Shown: positions 35,254 through 47,061, numbered from the stretch's first letter. The stretch is DNA of 64,000 nucleotides from Phanerochaete sordida (GCA_019973155.2 BPQB01000004.1:744001-808000), one strand, 5' to 3'. The notes: a model not told the origin generated them from the sequence alone. Numbers and translations are program-made.

Positions 35254-35444
35254 GGTGGGGTGTGGGGGTAGGAGGGAGGTAAGAGGAGTACTGGGCAGCG
35301 CACACGCGTCGGCCTGCGTCACGGTGAGCGGGCGAGCGCCCGTGACGGCCCGTTATGCGTGATGCTCAGGCGCCCCGCGCCACGTGGGCGCCACAAAGGG
35401 CGGCGACGCTTGCGGCTGGGGCTTTGCTCGCGACGCACGCCTGC

Positions 35445-35910
35445 ATGCCGAAGACGTGCACCGGCCTCAATGCACGGCTGCTGTTCACATTTCACCACAT
35501 TTTGTCCGAAAAGAAGAAGACGTTTATACGTAAAGAGGCTCGCGAGCTCGGGCTGTACGGAATCTGCAAGATTGGATATCCAGGCGTGCTCGCTGTTGAA
35601 GGAACGGAGGAAAGTGTGAGCACCTATGCGCACGGAATCAAGGTATGTTTTGGCAATTTTGATCTCGGCTACCACATAGCTCATAAAAAGTGGAATGCCT
35701 TGACAGTCTCTAAGATGGGCCTCCTGCACGCTAGCCGACCATTCGAAGGGACTCACTGACGATGACTTGCGAATGCGAGTAGCACTCGCAAAGTCCTCAT
35801 CTGCGACCCCAGGGGTAATGATGGTGGAGAAGATGAGCGACGTAGGAGCTTTCATGCGCACCGCACAGCTAGAAGAGTGGTGGCGACAGGCCATGGGGTA
35901 TTCGAAGTGA
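35445..35910 (+). CDS. Stand-alone DUF1115/RWDD2 C-terminal domain protein
   Basis: Two exons with one 66 bp intron (AAG|GTATGT..GACAG) give about 130 residues. The conserved part is LLFTFHHILSEKKKTFIRKE, LYGICKIGYPGVLAVEGTEE and KSLRWASCTLADHSK. This is the domain found after the RWD domain of RWDD2 and at the C-terminus of splicing factor PRP3. No RWD domain lies upstream, so the domain stands alone. The tail ends EEWWRQAMGYSK. An in-frame ATG at 35355 would add 30 residues of unconserved, Ala/Arg-rich sequence; I prefer 35445 (MPKTCTGLNARL). The start codons of this gene and rpt6 are about 190 bp apart. Function is unknown. Confidence 0.75.
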
Positions 35911-37838
35911 CTCACTCGTCGTATGTCCGTCCGTTCCGAGAGAAGAAGCGCATTCCGAATAAAAGCTAATTGGGCAGGCTTTCACAAGGTATTTCAGCAT
36001 TCTACGCGTCTCAATACAGTTCACAAATGCCTGTGTGAAGGCTAGGCACAGGTTAGGCGACCCTAGAGCGCGGTACCTGGCACAGCGAAGTTGCATTGCA
36101 TCGTAAGGCCCCCTCTATCGGAATGCGTGTCACCAGTTGGTCATATAGTCTGCCATTGCCTGCTAGCCGTAGTCTGCTGGCATTGCGCAGCAAATTTACG
36201 AGACGCATTTCATGCCTCGCCCTTGAACGTGCCCCAGAATGCTCTTCTAGCCTGCCTTGTGTGCAGGGCGAGGTGTGGCGACGGGACAGATTGACATGGT
36301 GGCGACGCGGACGCTTCCAAATGACCCGACGGCAACTCGACAGATCCTTCGGAAGCCGCATTACAAACAGGCGAGTTAGGCTGCAGCGAGGCTGACAGTC
36401 CGCTCTAGCAGATCTGTGACCCCTCGAGGGTGAGGTCGATGGCGACCACACATGTCAGAGAGCGGGATGATATCTTGACAGCCGATGACAGATCTCACAC
36501 GTTCAGTCCTGTTCGTATGCTTATAGGACGACGCGAACGTCGGGATGAACGCGAGGCAAGGACGCACCGCCTCTGTTCGCCTGGAAATGGCCTAGCCTCA
36601 AAATCTGACCGTACACCATCGCCTGTAGGCCTGTGCCCCGTCCGAGGTTGAAATGAGGAAGCAGCTTCCCTGGAACCCACTGCAATGCACGAAGTATGAT
36701 TATCCGACACGCTCCGTCGTTTAGATACCGTAGTGCGATATCGGTCTGCGGTGTTAGCTCAGCGTTGGGAAGGATCTTAGTGCAGAGTCCATTGCCGTCA
36801 TCGGAACGCAAGACATGCCCAAAGCTGTGCCCGGTTCTATCGCACGACCGACCGAGTCCATCAGCACCGCCGACCTGCACATGCAGCACATACGACGGTC
36901 GGCCCCAACGCGAAGCCTCCACTGCGGCTCGCGGCGGCGATGCACCGCACTCGCGTATGCGCCGTAGTTAGTGTTATTGGGCGCATGCGACGATCCCCGC
37001 AAAACGTCTCCGCAAGGTTCATCTTCGCGCTCGAAGCGATCCGAGCCCGCGAAGCAGCGGCTCCGCCGTCCGCAGGCCTGGCCAAGCCTTGGCTGGGCCA
37101 ATGTACGCACAGCCCCGCGCACAGGCGCGGGACCCCTGCGCGGGTGGCCCGACGCCCTCGGAAGCATCGACGGGGACGCCGCCTACGATCGGCGCAGCCT
37201 TGCGATCGCCTCGCCCCGCGTAGCCAAATCAGCCCAGGTCAGGCTAGCGACGCCACGAAGCCGGGCTGTTCGCTGCGGCAGAACGCCGCCGCGGGCTCAC
37301 CTCCTTGGTCCTCTCGGCGGCGCGGATGCAGTCCGCGCGTGCACACCCACGGCGCGGCCGTTTGGCGGGCCCGGCGTGTGCGTCCGCCGCACACGCACGT
37401 TCGCGCGGGACCCTTCGCCTGCGCGCACGGCCTGGCCTTGCGCGCATCGTGGCGGGGCAGGGCGGTCAGGTGTGCGTGGGCAGGACGCCTGTTGCCGGGC
37501 GCGCGTGCACGCGTCGGGCGGCAGAAGGCGGCCCCCGCGCGGCCAATCAGTGCCTTGATAGCGTCGTGAAACACTGCCCGCGGTGCTCGCTGCCCCTGTC
37601 TGCTCGTGCCTCCGCGACCCCCACGCGTTTTTGGCGCCCGCGGTGCGCTCCTTATACTTTGCCTGCTGCGTCGCGGCGCAGGGCTCGAGCACCCGCCCAC
37701 CCGGCTGGCCTGCCAATGCGTCGCGGGGTGTAGTACAGCCCTCTCCACTCACAGTCCATCCGCGACCCGCCCTCGTCTCGCCCGCCCACCGACGTATACT
37801 CTACCGCTTCTTCACCCGTCTGTGCCACCACGCACGCC
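35911..37838. other. 1.9 kb gene-poor intergenic region
   Basis: The left part has moderate GC and short frames. The right part (about 36950-37750) is very GC-rich with long overlapping frames on both strands, which I attribute to composition. A pyrimidine-rich tract directly precedes the DUF6533 start. No repeat, tRNA or recognisable protein was found. Confidence 0.5.
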
Positions 37839-40079
37839 ATGGAGATCCCTCTGTCGCAGATGTATGTCGCCGCCCGTTCCGCGCAGCTTCCGCGGCTGAC
37901 AGTTGACAGCTATCTCGATAACTACTTCCACCTCGTTGGCGTCGGTGCGTCCCTGCCGTAATCGATCGCACCGGGCCCGTGGGCTGACAGCTGTGGGCTC
38001 CAGTGATACTCTACTACGACCACGCCCTCACGTTCCGCGACGAGTACGCGCACATCTGGAGGAACCCCCGCGCAGGCGCATCGCTGCTTTTTCTACTCAA
38101 CCGCTACTTTGCATTCTTCTCTGTGAGCGCCTCTCTGCCCAGTGCACCCCGCTTGGCGTAGCAGAGCTGATGTTCGTGCTTTACAGAATATCGTAATGAC
38201 AGTGGGGAAATTCGTCAGATTTCGTTCTGTCGAGGTGCGTCCCGCAGGATGTGCAGCGTACACGTAGCGGTGCTGATTGGCTTTCAGAGGTTCGTCTTTT
38301 TTTCCATTCATCGGCGTGCACAGCCCATCTCCGCCGTCCTTGGGGCTCCTCTCGAAGGATCGCTCTTTGACGGTGTCTTGGGCACTCCCAGTGGAGTTGC
38401 CCAAGCTCCTCGTGCGATCTGGCAGCAGAGCTCGGACGATACACTGGTGCAGTTGGCTCGTGCGTTCGAATGGCCAGCGCCAGTGTTCCCCGGAAACATC
38501 GGCTCGACGGCAGTTGGGTGCCGTAGAGCGCCGCTGGTAGCCAGTAGCCTTCGAGCGCATCGACGGGGCTCATTCGCTGAACCTCCCAGGCGACCCCGCC
38601 AGGTCTGCATCTCAGGCGTTGCTGCCAGGCGCTGCTGGAGATGTGCCGTTGCTGACGAACCCAGCCCCTTGACGGCATCGACATCTGATATTTTTACGGT
38701 TCACAGTTGCCAACACTATTCGACATACCGGCTCGGAAGCCTCATCGCCTCCCAAGTCATAGTCGGCAGTGAGTACGGTTTCAGCTGCGGAGCCACGTCG
38801 GGTCCTGGGCGTGCCTTCTGCGCCCTGGATGATCCTGGTGCATCCACCTGATGGTGTCCTGGACGCGTGCGAACGACGCGCCGCGAGGACGCTGGGGCCG
38901 TGCACTGTTTCCTGCACGTGTAGATTTGCCGTGTTATGCTTCGTCTTCTCCTCGCACCTTTTGCTGACGCCTTCCCCAGTAATACAGGCCTTGCGAACAT
39001 ACGCCCTATACCGCCGCGATCAGCGAATAGCGCTTCTCATGATCGCCGTCGCGCTCTCGCTCGCGGGCGTCGCAATCGTAAGCCCTTGCCCGCGACGGTC
39101 TGCACCCGGCTGACCGTGCGACGCGCACAGTGGGCCGCGATAGGCCCGACGCCGGACGTGTCCCTCGCCATCGGCTGCACAATCGCGTCCCCGCGCCACA
39201 CGTGAGTGCCCCACGCCTGCTGCCGAAGCTCAAGCTCACGACACCGCACAGGGCCATCCGTGAGTGCGCCCGCCGCGTGTGCCTGGCCCTGGCTGACGTG
39301 CCTAGGCTACGCGACCGCCTGGGAGGCGCTCTTCGTCTGGGACAGCGTCGTCTTCACGCTCACGCTCCTCAAGACGTACAAGGAGCGCTTCCGCTACGCC
39401 GCGGTCGCGCGCGGGAACGACCTCCTCTCGCTCATCGTCCGCGACGGTGCGTGCCAGCGCCCGCCTCTGCCCCGCGCGTCGTGCTGACCCGCGAGCGCAG
39501 GCGCGGTCTACTTTGCGTGCGTGCCTGTGGCCCGCGCGTGGCGCAGCAGCCCCGACTGACCGCCTCCCCAGCATCATGGCGTGCGCGCAGTGCGCGAACA
39601 GCCTGACATACTACGTACGCCCCGCATCCACACCACCCCACCTCACACTGACGCCCCCGCAGTTCTGCCCGGTGCGCCGCGCGCCCGCTCCAGCGCCGCC
39701 CCACGCTGACCGCCTGACCCGCACGCAGCCGGCGCTCATCGGCACGCTCTGCACGTTCGCGAGCAGCATCTCCGTCAGCATGATGTCGCGCCTGATGCTG
39801 AACCTGCACCGCAGCGCGCGCGCGCCGCGCCTGCAGAGCCCGCCGCCGCACGGCCCCGACCTCATGACGACGCTCGGCGTCATGACGAGCGGCTTCGGCT
39901 TCGCGGGCGCGAGCGCGCCGTCGAGCGACGCGACGAGCGCGGGCGCAGAAGCGGGCGCGGACGTGCTCGTCGGCCTCGACGTGCTTGGCACGCCGAAGGA
40001 CGGCGCGCTCGAGGCGGGCCTCGTGCTCTGCGAGACGCGCAGCGGCAAGGGCAAGGCGCGCGCGGCCGACTGCGGGTGA
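37839..40079 (+). CDS. DUF6533 multi-pass membrane protein (copy 2)
   Basis: The start is ATG 37839 (MEIPLSQMYVAARS). Exons rebuilt by hand carry the DUF6533 core VVILYYDHALTFRDEYAHIW and LLFLLNRYFAFF, then ALRTYALYRRDQRIALL near 38980-39030. Later come EALFVWDSVVFTLTLLKTYK, SLIVRDGAVYFA, and the last membrane block ending SRLMLNLHRSARAP. The cytosolic tail is Ala/Gly-rich and ends DCG. The exon order is the same as in copy 1 at 0.45-2.35 kb but the sequence is well diverged, so these are old paralogues. Between 38300 and 38950 the exon structure is uncertain. Function is unknown. Confidence 0.8.
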
Positions 40080-40800
40080 GGTTCGGGCGTGATGCTTGTG
40101 CTCGAGCGGTTGGCGAACGGTGCCCGTGTGGCGTGCGCAGCGGCGGCTTCGCTGAACGATCGCGCGCTGGCGGTGCAGAGCACGCGGAGGCAAATACGCG
40201 CGGAACGATCGTGCCGGCGGCGTCGAAGATCTGAAGCGTCGGGGACCGGCGGCGACACCCTTCTCTTGGAGGCCTGTTCCCAGCGTCGTCGACGGCGCGA
40301 AGACCTGTGCGACCGCAGCATTCAATAAGCAGTCGAGCCTCGGATCGACCTGCGGCGAGCCGCCGGCTGCGCAAAGCGTGGAGGCAAGTGGGCGGAGGCA
40401 GAGTCGGGCGTGGCGCGCGAGGATAGGAGCTCTTTGTACCGTCGGGACAGGATACGCAGAGCGATACCGTTGTGCGGGGCGAGTGTGCATGCGCAGTGTG
40501 GCGGGGCCCCTAATTGGGCGCGGTGAGCGCGGGATCGGGGCGACGGACGGATGACGTCGTGCGCCTGTGCGCCGCGCGCACCTGCAGCCGCGCCTGGCGG
40601 CCGTCTTCCGCGCGTGCGCAGCGAGCGTCGCCCAGAACGCGGCCGCGGACGGCCGCCGTAGCTCGGCCTGTGTCAGACCTGAGACGCACGCCGGCGCAGC
40701 GTCCGAGTCGCAGCCCGCGCCAGCTGCCCCTATACCTCCCCGCTCCTCGTCACCCAGCACCAGCACCCTCCCCGTCCGCCCTCTGCACCGGGGCCCCGCG
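40080..40800. other. Intergenic region upstream of the GT8 gene
   Basis: GC-rich, with no supported gene. It holds the 3' flank of the DUF6533 gene and the GT8 promoter. Confidence 0.5.
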
Positions 40801-41958
40801 ATGGTCACCTTCAACCGCATCGTCTCGCGCTACTACAACGACTACTACTCGCCGCTCGGGACCCATCCGCAGAAGCGGCCCAGCGGGCGTGTGCTCTTCG
40901 CCGGAGGGCTGGTCGCGCTCTCGCTGCTGCTCAACCTCGTCTTCGTCGTCAAGTACTGCCTGCGCTTCACGAGCCCGTTGGATGACTACCAGGAGCTGTG
41001 CGTCGTGACTGCTCTGCCATGCGATCAACGCTGACGGAGTGCCAGGAAACAATACCCGCTTGTCAACACGACCCTTGCTCGCGCGAGCCTCCCGCCGATG
41101 TCAAAGTCCAAGCTCAGCGAGAACGCCATCGTGACGACGCTGTACTCCGACTCGTACGCCCCCGCCGTCGCCGCGCTCGGGCACTCGCTGCGCAAGGTCG
41201 ACACGTCCGCGCGGCTCATCATGCTGTACATCCCGTCGCAGGTGTCCGCGGGCGCGCTCTGCCTCGCGGCGTCCTCGGGCTTCGTGCCGCGGCCCGTCGC
41301 GCGCATCGCGCCGCCGCACAACGGGAGCGGCATCGCGCCGCGCTTCGTGGACCAGTACACGAAGCTCGCGCTGTGGACGCTCGACGCCGCGCCGGACCCG
41401 GTGCGCGCGCTCGTGTACGTCGACGCGGACGCGCTCGTGCTGCGCAACTTCGACGAGCTCTTCGCGCTCCCGTACGCGTTCGCGGCCGTGCCGGACGTGT
41501 ACACGGACGCGCGCGGCTTCACGACGAACTTCAACGCGGGCGTCATGTTCGTGCGCCCCGACAGCGCGCTCTTCGCGGACATGCTCGCCGCGCTCCCCGC
41601 CGCGCGCTTCCCGCACGTCATGGCCGAGCAGGCGTTCCTCAACCAGTTCTTCGCGACCGACGCGCTGCGCCTGCCGTACGCGTACAACGGGAACCTCGCC
41701 CTCAAGGAGCGCAACCCGCGCGTCTGGAGCGGCATCCAGCGCGAGATGCGCATCATACACTACACGCTCATCAAGCCGTTCGTCTCCAAGCAGTGGGACA
41801 CTGTGCCCCTCGACCGCCTGCAGCACCGCGTCGACGAGGCCGCACGCTCGAAAGGCGGCATGTTCCGTGATGAAATGCAGCACTGGGGGCGCGTCTGGCA
41901 GGAGACCCGTACGGTATATGCGCAGCACCTCGACGAGTGCCGGAGACTGAGCAGTTGA
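40801..41958 (+). CDS. Type II membrane glycosyltransferase, GT8 family
   Basis: Two exons (40801-40997 and 41046-41958) with a 48 bp intron give 369 residues. A short cytosolic N-terminus (MVTFNRIVSRYYNDYY) is followed by one membrane anchor (LFAGGLVALSLLLNLVFVV), so the catalytic domain should face the Golgi lumen. The domain begins NAIVTTLYSDSYAPAVAALG and has the metal-binding DxD motif in LVYVDADALVLRNFDELF. FTTNFNAGVMFVRPD and EQAFLNQFF complete the GT8 pattern. Relatives include glycogenin and yeast GNT1; the membrane anchor argues against glycogenin. The donor is probably UDP-sugar; the acceptor is unknown. Confidence 0.9.
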
Positions 41959-42179
41959 GGAATCCTGGGGAGATAGAGACAACCGAGTGTATCCGTAGCA
42001 GATCGGTCGGCAGGGCCCATATCACTGTATGAAGAGAAGCATGTATTCATAGTGAGCATATTATACAGCATATAGTCCATGTGTGCGCTTAGCATGCGGG
42101 CATATAACATACGAATAAAATACGCGCGGACGCACGTCTTTCATCTCCACCCTCCCGGCGCGGCACGCGCACCCCTTTT

Positions 42180-44374
42180 CTACGCGTGCCCCGCGAGACA
42201 CGTCTTGCACATCTTCGCCACGCACTTCGTGCATCCCTGCCACGCCGTCAGCACACACGCCCCGCGCGACCGCAGCGGCACTCACGTAGATCACGACACA
42301 CCGCCGCGCGCACCCGTCGCACACCTCGCGCCGCAGGTCGACGCGCCACTCGTGCCGGCACGGGTAGCACTCCACGGCGCGCAGCAGCCGGTCGACGTGC
42401 GCGTCGAGCGCCGTCAGCCGGTGCGCGCCCACAGGCGTCAGCGGCGCGCACTGCGCCTCCCGCGCCTCCCGCGCCTCGTGCGCGTGCCGGCGCGGCGCCT
42501 CGTACGAGTGCTTGCGCGGGGGAGGCGCGGTCTGGGGGTAGTAGTAGCTCTGCTGGGAGGACACGTTATGCGCGGGCGGCAGCGTCTCGTGCCGCCGCGT
42601 CCGCCGCTCCGGCGGGGGCGCCGGCGCCTGGGGGTAGGCGTGCGCGTGTCCCTGCGCCTGCGCGTACGCCTGGGCGTGTGCGTGCGCGTGTGCCTGGTAC
42701 GCGAGGGCCTGCTCGCGGACCTGCGTACGCCCAGGGATCTGCGGGAGCTCCGCAGGCGCCGTCGCGCGGCGCTGCGGCTTGGGCTTGCTGGGGACGGGCG
42801 GCGGTGCCATCGATGGGGTGCTCACGCGCGGCGGGGGCGCTGGCAGCGCCGGTGGGCCTGGTCGTGACGTGCTCGGTCGCGGCGGAGAGGATTGGCTTGG
42901 CCGTGGTGCAGATTGGCTTAGTCTTGGAGGAGACTGGCTGGGCCGAGAGTGGCTATGAGACGGGGGCGGGCTTGCTCGAGGTGGCGAGTAGCTCTGAGTT
43001 GTTGAGGGCCATGCGTCGCCAACGCGGTCGTGCCGCCGCTGTGGGATTGGGATAGGTGTGGACGCAGGCTGTACGTGGACAGGCTTCGGTGGCGGCGGGG
43101 GCGGCGGGGGCTTTGACCTGGGCTTTTCGGGCAAGGCTGGCGCCACTTGTGGCAGCTGCATCACAGGCTTGGGCGGAGGCGGAGGAGGCTTGGACTTCTG
43201 TTTGGGCGGACTCGCCGCCAGGGCCTGGGTGGGCTTCGGGCTGTGGCCGACTTTGTGCACGATGGTCGACTTGTCCAGCGACTGGAGCGACGGCGTTGCC
43301 TTGACCGAGGCCGGCGGCGACGACCGGAGGCTCTGCGAGATCTTGCGCGCGACGGCCAAGATGGGCGTCTTGGCGATGCTCTCGATGCTCTGGAATGAAG
43401 ACGTCTTCTTCACCTGTGCCGGCTTGGGCGCCAGCGGCGGCGGGGGCGGCTTCCGCTTGTGCTCGGTCCTGGCGGGTGCCTGGACGGCGGGCGGCTTCTG
43501 GCTGGAGACAGACGACTTCCGCGGGAGGTCGGGCCTGCAGGCGTGCAGGACGGCCTTCTTCACTTCTATCTTGCACCGGCTGCACGTCCGTGTGCCGCAC
43601 GCAGGCGCGGGGCACGTATAGACGTGGTGCACGCCCTTCGCCTGCGGACCGAGGAATCGGGCGCAACCGGCGCGAGCACAGTACACGCGCTCGGACGTGT
43701 TGTACTCGACGCTTTTCTCGGCGTAGAGCCTTGCCAGCGCGACGTCCATGAGGGGCTCAAAGGCCGTCCTCGGGATCGGCTGGTCGCAACATTTCGGCGG
43801 AAAGAGCTTCTCGTTCAAGAGGCAGGCTTTGACCGTGGATATGAGGCAGGGCTTCTCGAAGTAATGGCCGCACATGAGACGCACGGCCTCTCCGTCGATG
43901 AGGGCCTTGCACCCAACACAGTCGCGGGGCTTCTTCAGACAGCCATGTCTTGCAGAGGCACATGAGAGACGTAGATGGGGCGGACGCTCAACGACTTACA
44001 TCGAGCGACGCAGGAAGAGTCGTACAGCCGAACCGGAGGCGTCCGGGGGCTGTCGGCGGCGGGGTCGCGAAGAGTCGTCCTGTAGACTCTTGACGTCGTC
44101 TCCCACGTCCCTGTGCGAGGTCAGATAGACTACACCGGAGGCGTCGAAAGACTACGCACACGTCCTGTATGCGAGACCAGCCCGTCTTCGAGGACGGATG
44201 GAGCAGTGAAGGTGTTGACTTGGACTTGTGCCGCAGGAGGACCCTGTTGCCTGTATCATCCACCTGCAAATTTGCCAGGGTAGGAGCGTTATCATCCGCA
44301 AGTTGCAGTGCTAGCTTGGCATTGAAGACAAAGGAGTCGGAGGGTATCTCTCCGCTGAAGCGTGAATAGTCCAT
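42180..44374 (-). CDS. RING-IBR (RBR-type) E3-like protein with long proline-rich region
   Basis: The start is ATG 44374 (MDYSRFSGEIPSDSF). Two introns (one 49 bp, rejoining QDVDVGDDVKSL) lead to the RING block CVGCKALIDGEAVRLMCGHY...FPPKCCDQPI. An IBR-like block follows: YCARAGCARFLG...CPAPACGTRTCSRCK. Then about 400 residues are low-complexity (Pro, Ser, Lys, with PPPPPP tracts and an Ala-His-Gln segment). After an intron near 42240-42290 the protein ends in a third Cys-rich block: CRHEWRVDLRREVCDGC, then GCTKCVAKMCKTCLAGHA. RBR enzymes use a catalytic Cys in the third domain; whether this distant block is that domain is unclear. The role is probably ubiquitin ligation. Confidence 0.85.
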
Positions 44375-45412
44375 CTCTAGGGTAGAACTCGTCTGGTGCG
44401 TGGGTACCAATCAAATCGGAGGGATTTGGACGTTGTGTCTGGCACATAGAGGAGAGGTGTGAGAAAGAGATGGTATATGAAGGGCCAGCCTTGCGTAGGG
44501 TTGGGGGAACAAGAAAGGTTCGGAGGGAGGCGGCGTCCACTGTATTTCTGCATGTCGGGAGACAACACGTGGAGGCCGTGCGTAACGAGCCTGGTTGGAG
44601 CGGACCTCTCTACGTCCTGACGGATGGCCATCACGAGGACTGTGGTAATCTAGGAGACCTGAATGCGATTGAGGGCATGCAGAGAGTCTGTGTCGCGCGC
44701 GTGTAAGTACTATCGGAGGAGAGTTCTGTTTGCCAATGAAGAGGCTGTACTGACTATGCTCCGTCGACTGGAGCGCCGCGGCGGGCTCTGACGCCAATGG
44801 ACAGTGTTGTCGCTGGCTGCCCACAGCACAGACTGGTAAGGAGTCCGACCACTGCTGGAGAACAACGGAGATGGGGGGCATGCTCACCTCCAGAAGTCCC
44901 CGGGCTCCGTAGAGTTTACTGCGGGGCGTGTATCACGCAAATCACCTAAGTGCAGGGCTTCTCCTCCTATCGCGCAGGGCTTCGCAATGCATGCCGTACG
45001 CGCAAGAAGGCACCTTCGCGTCGGATTTCGCAGGGATTTCACAGGGGACGCGAAGCGAAACGAAGGGCGACGAGATATGCCTCCGCCGAAGGGCCCGACG
45101 CCGAGGAGGATCGACATGCGCTCTGCGCGCGCTGCGCAGCTGTGTTTGGTCACTGCTGTGGAACGCGCGCAGACCGCGTTCGCCATCGCGTTCTGGGTGC
45201 TGCCCGTCGTGCGCAGGGTGAGGGAGAGGGAGAAGATGGCCCACGCGGGTCGGCGTGGTCTCGGCTGATGCGGCGGGTTGTTTGCGGCGGCCAAACACGG
45301 CCTTGACGGTGGTCACGGTCTGGTGAACAACGGCCCTTCCCAGCAGCCCCTTGCCTCTCTGATTCTCTGCCTGGGCCTTTCCCCGTCTCTCCTTTCGACC
45401 TCTCCTTGCGCA
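44375..45412. other. Intergenic region, no supported gene
   Basis: Divergent promoters of the RING-IBR gene and the KRE9-like gene. Short frames only; no repeat or RNA gene was found. The last 100 bp before 45413 is pyrimidine-rich, as is common just upstream of fungal starts. Confidence 0.5.
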
Positions 45413-46188
45413 ATGTTCTCCTCCCGCCTGGCTGTCTCGGCGACCCTCGCTGCACTCGCTTCCACCGCTGCAGCCGACCTCACCATCCTCGCCCCTGGAG
45501 GACCAAACCTTTGGTGGGGTATGTGCTTCTAGAGCCTCAGTCGTCAAGCACAGCCTGCTCATGTTAACTGCCGCTTTCCTCAGTCGCCAACTCGATCAAC
45601 ACCATCGCTTGGACTTGCCACGAGAACACCGAGTTCTTGAACTTCACCGTCCTGTAAGCGACGCGCCTTATCTCCCCTCTTCCTCCCTCTCACACTCGTT
45701 GGCGATAGCGTCGGCAACACCAACCAAGCCGTTCTCGTCCAGCCCCAGCCCATCATTGCCATCGAGAACAACTTTGACTGCTCGAAGTCCATCACAACTC
45801 AGCAGGAAATCTTTGCTGCGGGCGACGGCTACTTCATCCAGCTGGCCAACCCTCTGAACAACACCCAGGTACGCAGAGCTACCTATCCGCTTGAAATTAT
45901 ATCGTGACGCTCACACAATGACGTCCCCAGGTGTACGCCCAGTCCCAGAACTTTGAGATCAAGCCTCTCGGCTCTGCCTACCCTGCCACCTCTGCCACGC
46001 CCACCGAGAGCGCCTCCTCGACGGGCTCCAGCACCGGTTCCGGCTCTGGCTCCCCGACCGCCTCTGGCAGCGGCAGCGGCGCCGCCGCCCAGACGAGCCA
46101 GCCGTCCAGCGGCTCCTCCAGCTCGACCGCTTCCCTCGTCTCGGTCTTCGCTGCCGCTGCTGGTGCCCTCGGTCTCCTGTTCGCCTAA
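45413..46188 (+). CDS. KRE9/KNH1-like Ser/Thr-rich GPI-anchored cell-surface protein
   Basis: The start is ATG 45413. The signal peptide MFSSRLAVSATLAALASTAAA is followed by the conserved domain opening DLTILAPGGPNLWWVANSINTIAWTC. VLVQPQPIIAIENNFDCSKS and GYFIQLANPLNNTQVYAQS complete the KRE9/KNH1 N-terminal domain, found in many basidiomycete GPI proteins. A Ser/Thr/Gly-rich stretch of about 55 residues follows, then a hydrophobic C-terminus (SLVSVFAAAAGALGLLFA) of the GPI-attachment type. Three short introns were removed, giving about 200 residues. Its addition to the surface would depend on the GPI pathway that begins with GPI3. The role in the wall is inferred from the family. Confidence 0.9.
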
Positions 46189-46522
46189 GACCCTTCCCTC
46201 TGTCGCAGTAGGGACACGCATCGGACTATGATTACGTTTGTACTTTCGCATGGGATTCTTTCTCTTTCTCGGGTGCATGTGGACTGTTGCGGATACCTAG
46301 TACTCTACGGTCCTGGTGCCCTGCTTCCCTTGTCATCTTTGGATCCTTATCTCTCTTCCATGTCTCTACTGTACTTACACTCCCTTAAAACACACTCATT
46401 ATCTAGCTATCGCCCCTGGTCGGTACTCCGATGACTGTGCGACGACTTGACATGATTCCGAAGATAGGCTCCGTGCAGCCCAGCGTTTTGCGATATGTAC
46501 GTCCAAAACGGACACCATTTCG
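46189..46522. other. Intergenic flank between KRE9-like gene and tRNA-His
   Basis: 3' UTR-like, pyrimidine-rich. No gene or repeat was seen. Confidence 0.5.
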
Positions 46523-46604
46523 GTCCTTGTCGATTAGTGGTTAGATCATCACGTTGTGGTTACACAATACCGTGAAGACGGAGGCTCGAATCCTCCCTGG
46601 GACA
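46523..46604 (+). tRNA. tRNA-His (anticodon GTG) with 10-nt intron, second copy
   Basis: The mature sequence is identical to that at 8440-8521. The intron 46560-46569 differs only in its last two bases (TA for GC). The same acceptor mismatch and CTCGAAT loop are present. T-rich runs follow at 46607-46632. The five bases before the gene (TTTCG with the following G) are shared by both copies; farther out the flanks differ. Confidence 0.86.
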
Positions 46605-47061
46605 ATTGTTTTCCTTGAGCTTTCTTTTTTCCCTCTCGAGTCCCCCGGGGAGCAAGGGCGACAGTTCGTGTCTGTGATACTCTGTGTACTGGGTGTACAC
46701 TGTATACATTTCTCGCTTCATATTTTGTCTTGCGCCCGTACCCACAGGACATAGACTCTGACTCGACAGTTGACTAGCTGTACGCCCAGGCTCAGGTTCG
46801 GAGACGCGTGCCTTTCCGAAGATGTCATGTCGTGCTCAACAGTACCTTATGCTTGAGGACCATGTATTGCCTAGCTACCAAGCTCAAATGTCCGGTGTCG
46901 TTACATGACCATTACTTCGTGCAGTGAGTGCAAACTAAGTGAGTTTCTGTATTAGCTATGATTCCAGATTCCTTCCTCCGCTCCCCGTCTACACCTTCCT
47001 TCTATATATTACACACTCCTGCAGCCCCATCTGAGGCGGAAGGCAAAGAAGAAGGTGTCAG
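46605..47061. other. Intergenic flank between tRNA-His and the oxysterol-binding protein gene
   Basis: Contains the tRNA terminator and the 3' UTR of the OSBP gene. No other feature was seen. Confidence 0.5.

Noticed and set aside
36940..37752. Several overlapping frames of 140-210 codons on both strands
   Set aside because: The composition is extremely GC-rich, stops are rare by chance, and no frame shows a domain or splice pattern.
39432..40820. 462-codon open frame on the minus strand
   Set aside because: It is antisense to the DUF6533 copy 2 exons in very GC-rich DNA; the Arg/Ala-rich translation has no domain.
41101..41982. 293-codon open frame on the minus strand
   Set aside because: It is antisense to the GT8 catalytic domain, which carries the DxD motif on the plus strand.
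46523..46604. Considered tRNA-Asp or tRNA-Glu because of the TCC..AGTGGTTAGA start
   Set aside because: The anticodon loop, once the 10-nt intron is removed, reads TTGTGGC with anticodon GTG, and the discriminator A fits fungal tRNA-His.
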